Shown: positions 11,388 to 21,162, counted from the first letter of the stretch. The stretch is DNA of 39,606 bases from Sergeia podlipaevii (GCA_030849805.1 JASANZ010002051.1:1-39606), one strand, 5' to 3'. Translations and numbers: made by a program. The notes: generated by a model from the sequence alone, not told the origin.

Positions 11388-11406
11388 CTTGCACACGAAA
11401 AAAAAA
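11388..11406 (-). promoter_or_regulatory. Predicted spliced-leader acceptor for the giant CLU gene
   Basis: On the sense strand a run of ten T is followed by CGTGTGCAAG and then T-ATG. No other AG lies between the two nearest pyrimidine tracts and this one, so the AG at 11389-11388 would leave a single genomic base before the ATG. If the real acceptor is here, the SL itself provides nearly the entire 5'UTR; otherwise translation could start at the Met at residue 22. Confidence 0.45.
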
Positions 11407-12202
11407 GCGTTTATTTATGCGTGCACACAAAAGGAAAAGAAAAAGAATTAGAGAAACAAAATCGTGTCTCTCACTAGTCCAAGGAATTCTCTCCAAGGTA
11501 TATATAAGGAATCACAATGACGGCAATACAAAAGAAGTTGTTACGGGAAAATAAATAAATAAATAAACTAGCAAAAATCACTTTGCACTTGATCGTGAGT
11601 GTATAAATATAAATATTTATTGTGTTCTTTTAATTGAGGAAGAAGAAGGAAAAAAAAAGCGGTAGTCAGGCACGTATCAATCGTGTCCCGTTCTTTTTCT
11701 TCGTTCTATACAGTTTTTTGTGGCTGCCGAAATGAACAGCGGCGTTGAAAAAAAAAGGAAAAAAAATGGCAAATCAGCTCACAAAAATGAAAACAATATG
11801 TAGTGCCCAAAAGAGAAGCACTATCAATGACAATGTTTGAGACTACTAACCCCTTTTTTTATTTATCTTCTCTACGTACGTAGAAGTCAATTTGAATATC
11901 TATATATATCTAGTGGACGTACCGGCCTACAGTAGGTAAAATATATATATAAACAGATAGTTCCCGCCTGATGGCTTCCCTCGAACGCAAACAATTCTCA
12001 CCGTTGTTACCTTTTGCGACTCCAAAGTAGAAACGAGGTAAACTATTCTATTTTACTTTCTTTTTGATATATTTCCTATTTTCCTCGAGGAAGTATACAA
12101 AGTCTACAAACGCCAAAAAAAAAAAAATACAAATGACCTTTTATAAATGGCTGCTATAGAAAAATAAACTATGTAGTGATTTAGAAGTTTTATGGTTTTG
12201 CG

Positions 12203-12221
12203 TTTTTTTTTTAAAAAAAAA
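12203..12221. repeat. T10A9 palindrome
   Basis: Ten T followed directly by nine A in the spacer before the giant CLU gene. Similar blocks lie at 16137-16156, 21553-21565, 26774-26791 and 29350-29363, each in a different spacer. Confidence 0.85.
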
Positions 12222-12999
12222 GAGAGCAAAAGTGAAAAGATGAGTACGATGGATTCAATTATTTTTCTCTCTCATAAATCCACAGGTGGGCAGGGAATAG
12301 CAGTTTCGTGAATGTATGTGTGGAGTGAGAGAGGTACGCTGCCATGCATTCGCAACCAGCACGTCCGTTCAACGGCAAATTGCAGATTTTCTTTATGATA
12401 ATTAAAAACAGAGAAGAATCCTTTGAGTGGATGCACGAAACGATACTCTCAGTCTGAATGAGATGAGTAGGTAAAACGAGAGAAAGAGAAGAAATCCGCT
12501 CTGTAGAAAGCGAAACAAAAAGAAAACGCTCAAAGTAACGATAAATGTGTGCTTCAATCCGTGAGAAAGAATCATCACTAGAGCGGCATAAACAACAACA
12601 ACAAAAAAGAAAAAAAATAGAAAGCACTGATGGAAACTACAATCCGCTCCATAATCAAGAAAAAAAAAACAGCAACGATGATTGTCTTGTCAGATCATCT
12701 ACAGTAGTAAAGTTGAGCGCTCTACTATAGTGTGACCCCCATTAGACGCGTACAAGCAAAATATATAACTATGTTGTGTGACTATAATAGTGGTGGGGCA
12801 AACAGCTTGTGCAATCTTCAGCAGTGCAGTCCCTCCGTTGTGAATCATCGCTCGATAAAAAGCTTCTTCTGCTGAGCACCAGATGCACAAGGCCCTCACC
12901 CGCATACCGGTTTACCGCAGTGGCGCAGAAAGGGTACTGCCCACCATGTTGCCCCTCTTCCCTTCATCGCATTCGACGGTAGCGTGTACAGTTCCCCCT

Positions 13000-15081
13000 T
13001 CACATACGCTCAAGAGCGTCACAATATGCGCCGTACTTTACAGGATCCCAGGCACGATATACATTGAGAGTGTCATCGAGCAGCGCGGCGGCGTCAAGAG
13101 CTGATCCGTGTACTCGCTTTCTCATGCCCACAGCAATGGTGAGCACTTGCCCCGCAACCTCATGCTGTTCATCAACCGCGAGCTCCATACCCAGCTCCCA
13201 TAGATACTCTACAAAGAAATCATCCGGTATGACGACCTTGGACAAGTACACCGCATCACTCACAAGTGATTCCACTGGCATATGAAAAGTCCCTCGATGA
13301 GTCTGGCGGCACCGCAGAAGTCCGAGACTCGGTTGTAGATACAACCAGGCCCCACATGAGCTACGTAACGAGTGTGGAACGAGCCTCCCGGCAGCTTTAA
13401 AGTGCTGCGCAGCCTCCACCACCACATTCACCACGGAAGACACTAGCAACAGCCAGTACCCCGCCTCAATATGAAACTGAGAAAAGGTTAAGGGTCCAAC
13501 TTTCTCGCCAACGCGCTGCAGCATCAGCGCCATCATCGCACAACCTTCCCGCGCATTGGCTGTGGTGGGGGAGCTGAACAAGTGGCGGCACACAATCCGC
13601 TTGGCGTACTGAGTGTGCAGCGAGAAAGGACCGTACCGCTCTTCGCGCATCTGTGCTGCCACACGCGCCAGCTCCAGAGCCTGCGCGGCTCGGCCTTCCC
13701 ATGACGCAACGCGTATCTGAAGAGGAAGCACGAAGGCCAGCGTGTGCTCCTGCGTCGTGCGCACAGAGGCGTACTGACGAGCAAGCGTGACGCCCATTTT
13801 AGGATCCCGCAAACGAGGCACGACGCGCGCCACAACAAAAGGCAGCCACGTAACCACCCGCTTCTCAGTTGTCCGCTCTGTATCACCCTCCCTCGTAGTG
13901 GTCGCGCGGGCACCCGTTAAAATAGAGACTCGCTCCACAATGACATCCTGGTAGTCACGAAGTGTACAGTAAATGGCATCCAGCAGCTCCTCGTCCTCTC
14001 TATTGATGTTGGCAATCGCAAACTTCTTCATCGCAACTTGCATGAAATGTTCCTTCCGATCACTAGCCTCAAAGGCGTCTTTTATGTGTAGAGCGAAGCA
14101 CTTGCTGATGCCCACATCGTCCATGCCAAGCCGCTTTGCCTGAGCCTCTAGATAAAACTCCTGCTTTACCGTCCGCGCAATCATCTCAATCGACACAACT
14201 GTTTTCAGTTGCTCCCACTCTACACCGCCTTCGCCTCTGTGTGAGTGCCTGTAGGCATCAAAGACGCCTTTAAGAAGGCAGAGATTGATGCCGTAAAAAT
14301 GAAGAGTGTCACAGAGAAGTTTCTGCTGCTCGCCAAGCGGCGCAGTCACGACACCTGTGAGTGAAGAAAGAACAGCCGTAGAGCGCAACATCGATAGCGT
14401 GTCCTCACAAGATGCCGTGACACTGGGGCACACAGCAAGCATTTCGTGACGCTTTAGTGGACCCCCAAGCAGCATCGCATCATCCAGCGCAATAGTGGTA
14501 ATGTTCGTGTTGGTGACGTACAGACGCCCGTCCAAGCCTTGATATGTTTCGCATATGACTTGATCAGGCAACGGAACGTTCACTGCAGCCGCGATGAAGT
14601 CGATTTCCTGCAGCATCTCAACGTTTTCATCGGCGATACCGGCGCCAAACACCTTCATGGGCTCTGCAGATAGCGGCACAAGAGCCTGCGCAAGCAGAGG
14701 AGTACCGCGGTAAACAATCACCATGGAGAGCGGTACCGTTACGAGCGTAGAGTCACTCAGCAAAATGCCACGCAACGCCGCCACATGCGCGCGGCCGCTG
14801 ATAGCATCAGGAAGAACGCGATAAAAAATGTTCTTCTCTCGATAGCACAGCTGCTGCTTGGAGATCTGGCGGGGTCCATGCCTGGACATTTCTACAATAT
14901 GCGCTGCGCCTGCCAACGCCTCCGTCTCAAATGTCTTTTCTAGACGGTATAGCTCATCCTGACGAACAACTGCGGCAGCCATCGTCTCAGCCGGACGCCT
15001 TAGCCCAAGTTGAAACACTTCATTCCAGTTGTCGAAGGCACTCGAAAAGTGTGAGCAGCACTCAACGTATGCGTTGTCCAT
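13000..15081 (-). CDS. Short CLU-family protein (single CLU module, 693 aa)
   Basis: A CLU domain occupies about residues 18-200: DNWNEVFQ (17-24), NIFYRVLPD (84-92), VYRGTPLLAQALVPL (123-137) and GLDGRLYVTN (182-191). A CLU-central-like part follows at 260-310 (LHFYGINLCLLK, EMIARTVKQEF), then TPR-like helices up to the stop. It is clearly the closest relative of the giant gene next door: the same motif order and spacing, and near-identical local strings such as RTVKQEF, AALRGILLS and RVLPD. It ends (AYCDALERM) where the giant protein continues into further TPRs and repeats, so it is either a natural short form or a C-terminally truncated copy. It starts directly at the CLU domain without the giant's basic leader. 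The ATG at 15081 follows a splice-acceptor-like tract by only about 10 nt. Likely cytosolic or mitochondrion-associated RNA-binding protein by family; the role here is unknown. Confidence 0.8.
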   Translation of the reverse strand: MDNAYVECCSHFSSAFDNWNEVFQLGLRRPAETMAAAVVRQDELYRLEKTFETEALAGAAHIVEMSRHGPRQISKQQLCYREKNIFYRVLPDAISGRAHVAALRGILLSDSTLVTVPLSMVIVYRGTPLLAQALVPLSAEPMKVFGAGIADENVEMLQEIDFIAAAVNVPLPDQVICETYQGLDGRLYVTNTNITTIALDDAMLLGGPLKRHEMLAVCPSVTASCEDTLSMLRSTAVLSSLTGVVTAPLGEQQKLLCDTLHFYGINLCLLKGVFDAYRHSHRGEGGVEWEQLKTVVSIEMIARTVKQEFYLEAQAKRLGMDDVGISKCFALHIKDAFEASDRKEHFMQVAMKKFAIANINREDEELLDAIYCTLRDYQDVIVERVSILTGARATTTREGDTERTTEKRVVTWLPFVVARVVPRLRDPKMGVTLARQYASVRTTQEHTLAFVLPLQIRVASWEGRAAQALELARVAAQMREERYGPFSLHTQYAKRIVCRHLFSSPTTANAREGCAMMALMLQRVGEKVGPLTFSQFHIEAGYWLLLVSSVVNVVVEAAQHFKAAGRLVPHSLRSSCGAWLYLQPSLGLLRCRQTHRGTFHMPVESLVSDAVYLSKVVIPDDFFVEYLWELGMELAVDEQHEVAGQVLTIAVGMRKRVHGSALDAAALLDDTLNVYRAWDPVKYGAYCDALERM

Positions 15082-15091
15082 TCCCGTGGTA

Positions 15092-15120
15092 CTCGGTTAG
15101 AAGCAGCCAAAAAAAAAAAA
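15092..15120 (-). promoter_or_regulatory. Predicted spliced-leader acceptor for the short CLU gene
   Basis: On the sense strand twelve T, then GGCTGCTTCTAACCGAG; the first AG after the tract is at 15093-15092, about 10 nt before the ATG. Confidence 0.5.
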
Positions 15121-15202
15121 TCGTAATTGAGGTGACAAAGCTAAAATACTGTCAAGGGACAATGCGCCTGTTGAAATCGTCGTATGTATACAAGAAAGAA
15201 AG

Positions 15203-15460
15203 AAAAAAAAGAAAAAAGATATGTTTAAAAGCAATCCTTGGAGCACCACTATTTGTACTAGAAACACTAAACACACTCACACACACAATGATTCGTCGTT
15301 TATATTTATAGAGATATATGTACCACAGACGAAGATGCAGCAATGAAAGAGTACGACTACGTAAAATGGAAGTGGTACTAACAAGATCAATATCTCCTTT
15401 GTAACTCCCCCCAAGGACTTGGGTCGCCTTACACCTTGTTGGCTTTGTGCCTATATGCGT

Positions 15461-15505
<45 letters not shown>

Positions 15506-15787
15506 NNNNAAAAAAGAAAAAAGATATGTTTAAAAGCAATCCTTGGAGCACCACTATTTGTACTAGAAACACTAAACACACTCACACACACAATGATTCT
15601 ACGTTTATATTTATATAGATATATGTACCACGGACGAATATGCAGCAATGAAAGAGTACGACTACGTAAAATGGAAGTGGTACTAACAAGATCAATATCT
15701 CCTTTGTAACTCCCCCCAAGGACTTGAGTCGCCTTACGCCTTGTTGGCTTTGTGCCTATATGCGTGCTATCTCCCTCTCTCTCTCTC
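15203..15787. repeat. 305-bp tandem duplication joined across a (CT)n/NNNN gap
   Basis: The segment from about 15203 to 15482 recurs from about 15508 to 15787 at an offset of 305 bases (GATATGTTT at 15218 and again at 15523; CTTGTTGGCTTTGTGCC in both). The copies differ at roughly ten positions, for example ATTCGTCGTT versus ATTCTACGTT and CACAGACGAAG versus CACGGACGAAT, so they are not a simple read duplication. Both end in a CT microsatellite; the first runs into the Ns. Either a real tandem duplication or two alleles placed side by side by the assembler. Confidence 0.8.
15465..15509. repeat. (CT)n microsatellite ending in an assembly gap
   Basis: About 41 bases of pure TC alternation (15465-15505) followed by four N (15506-15509). 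The true repeat length and anything hidden in the gap are unknown. Confidence 0.9.
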
Positions 15788-16164
15788 TTAGTAAAGGACA
15801 CAACAAAGGGAAAATAAATATATAATGTAGCGGGCGTGCGATGAACGCCTGTATTGACTTCCATAAAAAGTGTTACGCCAACCGAATGTAAAATACATTT
15901 TTTAAAGAAAAAAAAAAGAGAGAAAGAAAGGGGCAAGTAAACAAAAGCGCAACGTAAAAATCAGATCAAGTGAACAAAAAGATGAAATATATACAACAAG
16001 AGATATATAGACATCAGAATATAAAAATTAATCATACCTGAATGACGACGTGTGTGTGTGTGCAACATTTTGTGTTTATACACCAAGCAATGACCTCGCT
16101 ATATTGAAGTCGTACAACCAAAGCAAAAGGCAAATATTTTTTTTTAAAAAAAAAAAGGCACTTC

Positions 16165-19100
16165 TTACAAGTTTTTCTTTTTCGCCTGCGTGTGTTGCAG
16201 TCGCTGAGTGGTTTTCTTTCGCAACGCTCGCGCAATGCGCCAGCCCATTTCCTTCTTCACGTGTCGTTGATTGTGCTCAATAACACGCCGCCACCCATGT
16301 TCCTCGTACTCCACACACCTAAGCAGCATCGCTATATGTCGCTGTAAGTACTGGCCCTGTAGAGCTACAAGCTGCACACTAGCCTCGCGTTCATTGCCCT
16401 CTATCAGTTCCAAACGAGCGCGTTCTGCAAACTCGGCAGACTCCAACTTCGTCGCAATGGCAATCGGTAAAACCGAAGCTGCGGACGCCCTTTGCTGTGT
16501 CCGCCACAAGGCGCGAAGCCATTGAGCAGTTGTGATTGAGCTAAACTCACGTAGCTCGTTACTCACCACTGACACTCGCGCGCTTTCCTCCAGCGTCACC
16601 AGTAGTGCCTTCAGCTCCTCTAGTCGGCTCATAAAGCGCACTAGCCACACGTCAGGGAAGTTCACTGCAGCGTATGCATCAAGGCGCTGACGCACTCGCC
16701 AGCGCAGCATGCCACGCCGCAGTACAGTAAGACTACGCCGATGCGACTCGCTCTTCAGCAGCTCTTTCGCCGCATCCAGCGCAGCTCTGACGGACGAGAG
16801 AGACACGGTTGAGCGAGGATCAGCAGGCAAAGTACCCAAGAGTTGAGCAGCGTTATCTAAGCTTGCACGTGCCTCTGCCATCTCAGCTGTCCAGTTGTCC
16901 CAGTCCCTTCCCTGCTGAAGCACACGCAACATGACGCTACCGTGCTGCACCAACACAGCCGCGTGCTCCGCATTTTTACCGGCGCGCACCTCAGAGAGAT
17001 AAATGGCGGCCTGTGTGTGCTCAGCGGCCCGCTGCAGCTGCTGCTTCTCCTTCTCCTCATAATACCGCGCGCTGGTCACAAGCTGCCCAACTAGAAACGA
17101 GACGTGTACTGGGGACAGAAGACGCACTGTGCGGCGGAGGAATTTGCTAAAAGCCGCTGCGCGACCACGAAGTCCACGGCGGCGGCAATGTGTAGCGAAC
17201 ACAGACACCGCCAGCACCGTACGCTCCGTAACGCAGTCAATGGCAGTCACTGCGTCCATCGCGGCGTCTAAAACATCATCTGTGACGGCGGCAGGGCACG
17301 AATAAAGGAGGGTGATGGAGATCTCAAGCACACAGGCACGAGCAGGACTGAAGCGAAGAGGATTCAGAAAGCCAAAGCCGCGCAGCAGCCACTCACGCGC
17401 CTGCTCACTCCCTGAAGGATGTCGAGCCAACAGTTGTGACGCCAATCGCCAGCACACAATTGCGGACTCCATCGCGCTCCCTTCTCTCGCCAGCTGGTCC
17501 ACCACCACGGTAGCAACCTCAGTCGCCGCAAGAAGCGTGCGCTCATGCAGAGGTCTCTCCGCACTTGCATACAGGAGAGAGAGTAGTGCGAGAAAAGACT
17601 CGGTGGCTACACGGAGTGGTGGGGAGGTCAACTGGGGCCCAACCAGCAATGCGCCAGACAAAACATGCTCCACGTCGAGGTGTCGTGGCGGCTGCACGGC
17701 CGCTACCCCGAGCGGATTGGTGACGTACACAAGACCGTCTGCCCCCTTCGCTAGCTCCATCGCCAAAGGAAATGGATATTTGCTCTGTGGCGACAATTGC
17801 AAATCCTTGGAGACGGCGTCCACGAGAGTCGCGTGCTGTGTGCTTGGCCGCTCGCCATTAGCCATCTGCACACACGCCCGTGGCCAAGTGCCGCTCAGTG
17901 GTGGGAGTGCCGCAGCGTAGTACCAGCAAAGAGGTCCCTCTACAAGCGCGGACAACGGCATTACAACAGTGGCGGGAAGGGGATCCAGTACGCGGCACAG
18001 CTCATGGTGCATAGCTTCAATAGAGAACTGCGTAGATGATAGCACGGGCACGACGACTATGCCATCGCCAGGCAGGACAAGAGGGGCAGTCTGCGCCTCC
18101 TGCTCTGATGGTAAAGTGGACACGCACGAGGAGACATACCGCGTGAACTCATCCGTCAACGCCTGAGAGGCTGTTACGGCACACTCGGGGGGTAACGCGT
18201 ATCGCCACACCGCATGGAGGCACTGCCACTCACTATTCCAATCCCTTCCTTGAGCCTTGGCTGGTCTCCGCAGTGCAGCAGCCGCTTGCCACAACGGTGT
18301 AGAGAAACTCCACATAGCAGCGCTCCTTTCGCGACGCAGCAAATCTGCGACACACGCCGCCACCGCCGCCGCTCTCTCGCCAAAGGTATCGCCATGCACA
18401 CGCGCGAGTGCAGTTCGCGCGGCGTAGCCTCGCCCAACACGCTGCAGCAGCCGCGCGCAGTGCCAGCGCTGGTCACGCCAAGAGGTGTAGCGCCGCCAGT
18501 GGGACTGTATTATAGTCACGGCAAGGGGCAGGTACTGGCCTCGCAAGTCTGCTCGCAACTCGGCAAGCACAGCGCGATGCCGGTCCTCTAGAACGCAAGG
18601 AAACATGGCAGTGAGATGGTGAAGCCAGCGCGACGCTTCTGTGTACCGATGGCGCTGCAAGCACAAGGACACAAGTGCAGTGACAACCTCCATATGTTCG
18701 TCCGACCCAGGCCCGTCCATCACGCGACTGATCGCCTCTGCGCGGCACAAAAGACAAGTGCTGTAAACACCATGCATCACAACATCGCTGGACGACCATA
18801 ACTTTGCCAAACGCAGCAGCAAACAGCTTAGTGAAATTCTTGACAACCCGCTATGCGTAGGTGCCCCAACTTCAATCGTTTCCACGCACTCAGTTAGGCG
18901 ATGGGCCGCCAGCACAGCGTGCCCCGCCTCCTCCAGCTTAGCAGCTAGCCCTCTACACACTCCCACTCGCCCAGTCGAAGGTCGCAAAAGCGCCCGCCAC
19001 GTCTCCCACCGCGCGTTTACCTGTACCACATCAGAGACGGAAGCGCTTTGCACCAGGCCACCCCACGCACGAACACACAAGCTATCATACTCTGAGATGG

Positions 19101-21162
19101 CAGCGTGTAGGCTGCCTTCCCCAGCAACCTCTAGCGCTGCGCTATAGCACTCACTCGCTGTAGTGAGAGCGGCATAACGCGTATGAACATCACCGCGGGC
19201 AAGAAGAGCGCAAACACGAGCACGACGCGAAAAGAACTCGCTCGGAATCACTGGCTCTGCGTTGCACAAGGTTAAACATGAAGATGAAATTGTCAGTGTA
19301 CTGCTCAGCAAAAGCTGCTTAGCATCGTACACTGGAACGTGCTGCGTGATGTGGACTGCACGTTGAGCCAACTTGGCGGCTGCATCGTGCGAAAGTTTCG
19401 CAGAAAGAGCACCAATCATAGCCACCATAGCCCACGCATGTGCACGAGTAAAGGGGCCAAAACTAAAAACCGCGTCATCGCCTCCCTCTGAGCTCTGAGT
19501 CGAATTACTGAGAGCAAGTAGACAGCGAGCATAGCCCCAGGCACCCTCCCAATCGCCCTTCACACAAAGAGCACGAAGCTTCAGAGGAAGACCGCATGCC
19601 ATTAGCCACGCCTCCTTGCTATTATCGCCTTCACTAACGCCGTCCTTGCACCAGTCCCAGCGGGCCAGCCACTGCATGGGCCCACAAGCACATTGATAAT
19701 TGTGCTCACTACGTCGCCACGTGAGAGCACTCAAGACAGTCCCTGAGGCGTCCGCACGCACTCCACACAGCTGCAATGTCCGCAAGCGTATGGTGGAAGC
19801 ATAGGAGCCTTGAAGAACAAAATCTAAAGCGTGTGTCAGCGCCACCGTGTCCAGGGTGGCACAAAGATCACTCATAGTGCATACTTTTTGTATTGATGGC
19901 CACAGTTCTATTGCGGAAGGTAAGGACAGCATGGCCTGTCGGCTGCACAAGCCCGCGGGAATAATGCCCATGTTGCGCAGGTGCCACGTAGCTGTTTCCC
20001 TCAGTGACGTCTGAGGCAACCCAAGCGCTCCTGTGAGTTCAGCGGACTTCAGGAGGGACTCCCTGAAACGCAAGCAGAGGGCCCTTGCGGCCATCTCCAC
20101 ACACACAAGGCGCAACAGTTCCTGCAACTGTTCGGCTTCGATTTCCGTTTCCTCTTTATTGCTGCCTTGCACAAGACAACAATATACACGTGCGAGCGCC
20201 ACGGTGTCCAGCCCTCTTATATTCAGCAGGTCCACCAGCCGCTGCAGCCGCCCAACAAGTGGTGCCACGCTAAGAGCAGAAGAAAGATAGTCCCGCAGGC
20301 TACAACTCGCGTCGCGCGATACGCGCCTCTCGAGTAGAAGAGCATAAAGAACATGAGCACGTCCATCTTTGCCCTCTCGCACCTCCACATTTGTGATTGC
20401 CTTGCAAAGCGCATCTTGCAGTAGCCCCACCGCCTCCGCTGCCATGGTGTTCACCTCCAGAGTAGAGCTGGGGGAATCATCTCGCTGCTTTAAAAGTGGG
20501 GCAGCCGCCACGACCGCCACCCAAGCGCATCCGGCAAGACAAAAGGAAGCTCTCAGCTGCGGGCTCACGTGTGGTGTAGGGCAGTGCACAAGTACGTGCT
20601 GGCATCGCTGCAGCTGCTCGGCCTCCGCTCCGCTTGCAAGAGGCCACATCTCCACAACGACAGTCCCCACACGCACAGACCGCCAAGACGGCCTGCTCTC
20701 ATCCGCCAGAAATGAGAAGCGAAAGTGGGGTGCGGGGAAAAGAGCGTCAACAAGAGAGAAAGCAAAGGACTCAAATTCTAAAAGAAATGCCCCCAGTCGC
20801 TCTTGACCGTCGCGTTGCAGTGACGGCCACAAACGAACATCGTCGAGGATCACCCCAAACTCATATATCCAATCGCGTGTGGTGCCCAAAGCCGCAAGCT
20901 CTGGAGGTACCGCAGGAGCAGGACGCTCGCACAGTCTAGCGTAGGCCTCGGCAAACGAAACAGTCACATCAAACGCATCGGAGGGGGCTCCATCCTCGTG
21001 GCCTGTTGCCGCTTCTGGTGCAACGGACTCATTCGGTACAACGGCGGTTGCAGTGAGGGACAGAGCTGCCGCTTCAACTGGAGATGCTTTCTTGGCGGCA
21101 CTGCCTAGTGTCGCTGAAGTGCCAGAAAGCAGGCTACCGCTTGAGAGCACATCTAGTGACAT
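16165..21162 (-). CDS. CLU-family protein with two CLU modules and IQ motifs (1,665 aa)
   Basis: After a Ser/Ala-rich leader the first CLU-like module begins at RDWIYEF (about 96) and is followed by a CLU-central-like part (LLNIRGLDTVALARVY near 314; VCVEMAARALCLRF near 355). TPR-like helices fill about 450-860. Two IQ motifs follow: IIQSHWRRYTSWRDQR (near 884) and LLQRVGRGYAARTALAR (near 915), suggesting calmodulin-type light-chain binding. A second CLU module starts at GRDWNSEWQ (near 972) and reaches DGLVYVTNPLG, very like the DGRLYVTNTN of the short CLU protein; it goes straight to more helical repeats without the central region. A third IQ-like stretch (RRGMLRWRVRQRL) lies near 1,480. 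The protein ends Lys-rich. It is first of the three CLU genes to be transcribed. CLU relatives bind mRNAs for mitochondrial proteins; the two-module plus IQ layout is not one I know from animals or yeast. Confidence 0.75.
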   Translation of the reverse strand: MSLDVLSSGSLLSGTSATLGSAAKKASPVEAAALSLTATAVVPNESVAPEAATGHEDGAPSDAFDVTVSFAEAYARLCERPAPAVPPELAALGTTRDWIYEFGVILDDVRLWPSLQRDGQERLGAFLLEFESFAFSLVDALFPAPHFRFSFLADESRPSWRSVRVGTVVVEMWPLASGAEAEQLQRCQHVLVHCPTPHVSPQLRASFCLAGCAWVAVVAAAPLLKQRDDSPSSTLEVNTMAAEAVGLLQDALCKAITNVEVREGKDGRAHVLYALLLERRVSRDASCSLRDYLSSALSVAPLVGRLQRLVDLLNIRGLDTVALARVYCCLVQGSNKEETEIEAEQLQELLRLVCVEMAARALCLRFRESLLKSAELTGALGLPQTSLRETATWHLRNMGIIPAGLCSRQAMLSLPSAIELWPSIQKVCTMSDLCATLDTVALTHALDFVLQGSYASTIRLRTLQLCGVRADASGTVLSALTWRRSEHNYQCACGPMQWLARWDWCKDGVSEGDNSKEAWLMACGLPLKLRALCVKGDWEGAWGYARCLLALSNSTQSSEGGDDAVFSFGPFTRAHAWAMVAMIGALSAKLSHDAAAKLAQRAVHITQHVPVYDAKQLLLSSTLTISSSCLTLCNAEPVIPSEFFSRRARVCALLARGDVHTRYAALTTASECYSAALEVAGEGSLHAAISEYDSLCVRAWGGLVQSASVSDVVQVNARWETWRALLRPSTGRVGVCRGLAAKLEEAGHAVLAAHRLTECVETIEVGAPTHSGLSRISLSCLLLRLAKLWSSSDVVMHGVYSTCLLCRAEAISRVMDGPGSDEHMEVVTALVSLCLQRHRYTEASRWLHHLTAMFPCVLEDRHRAVLAELRADLRGQYLPLAVTIIQSHWRRYTSWRDQRWHCARLLQRVGRGYAARTALARVHGDTFGERAAAVAACVADLLRRERSAAMWSFSTPLWQAAAALRRPAKAQGRDWNSEWQCLHAVWRYALPPECAVTASQALTDEFTRYVSSCVSTLPSEQEAQTAPLVLPGDGIVVVPVLSSTQFSIEAMHHELCRVLDPLPATVVMPLSALVEGPLCWYYAAALPPLSGTWPRACVQMANGERPSTQHATLVDAVSKDLQLSPQSKYPFPLAMELAKGADGLVYVTNPLGVAAVQPPRHLDVEHVLSGALLVGPQLTSPPLRVATESFLALLSLLYASAERPLHERTLLAATEVATVVVDQLAREGSAMESAIVCWRLASQLLARHPSGSEQAREWLLRGFGFLNPLRFSPARACVLEISITLLYSCPAAVTDDVLDAAMDAVTAIDCVTERTVLAVSVFATHCRRRGLRGRAAAFSKFLRRTVRLLSPVHVSFLVGQLVTSARYYEEKEKQQLQRAAEHTQAAIYLSEVRAGKNAEHAAVLVQHGSVMLRVLQQGRDWDNWTAEMAEARASLDNAAQLLGTLPADPRSTVSLSSVRAALDAAKELLKSESHRRSLTVLRRGMLRWRVRQRLDAYAAVNFPDVWLVRFMSRLEELKALLVTLEESARVSVVSNELREFSSITTAQWLRALWRTQQRASAASVLPIAIATKLESAEFAERARLELIEGNEREASVQLVALQGQYLQRHIAMLLRCVEYEEHGWRRVIEHNQRHVKKEMGWRIARALRKKTTQRLQHTQAKKKNL

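Larger units (their letters stand above)
11387..12999. other. Long AT-rich spacer between the short and giant CLU genes
   Basis: About 1.6 kb. The part up to about 12,650 is very AT-rich, with an (ATAA)n microsatellite near 11553-11568, TATATA blocks near 11900-11955 and a T10A9 palindrome at 12203-12221. The part from about 12,700 to 12,999 has a base composition closer to coding DNA but only broken frames; it directly follows the early stop of the short CLU gene and may be its decayed end. No RNA gene recognised. Confidence 0.55.
15082..16164. other. Spacer between two-module and short CLU genes, with tandem duplication and gap
   Basis: About 1.08 kb. It holds the duplicated segments and assembly gap listed separately, plus an AT-rich end next to the two-module CLU gene, with a T9A11 palindrome at 16137-16156 directly downstream of that gene's stop codon. 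No gene supported. Confidence 0.6.

Noticed and set aside
12259..12627. Minus-strand open frame of 122 codons
   Set aside because: Composition is dominated by Phe, Leu, Ser and Cys from AT- and CT-rich spacer, with no conserved motif. It looks like random open spacer.
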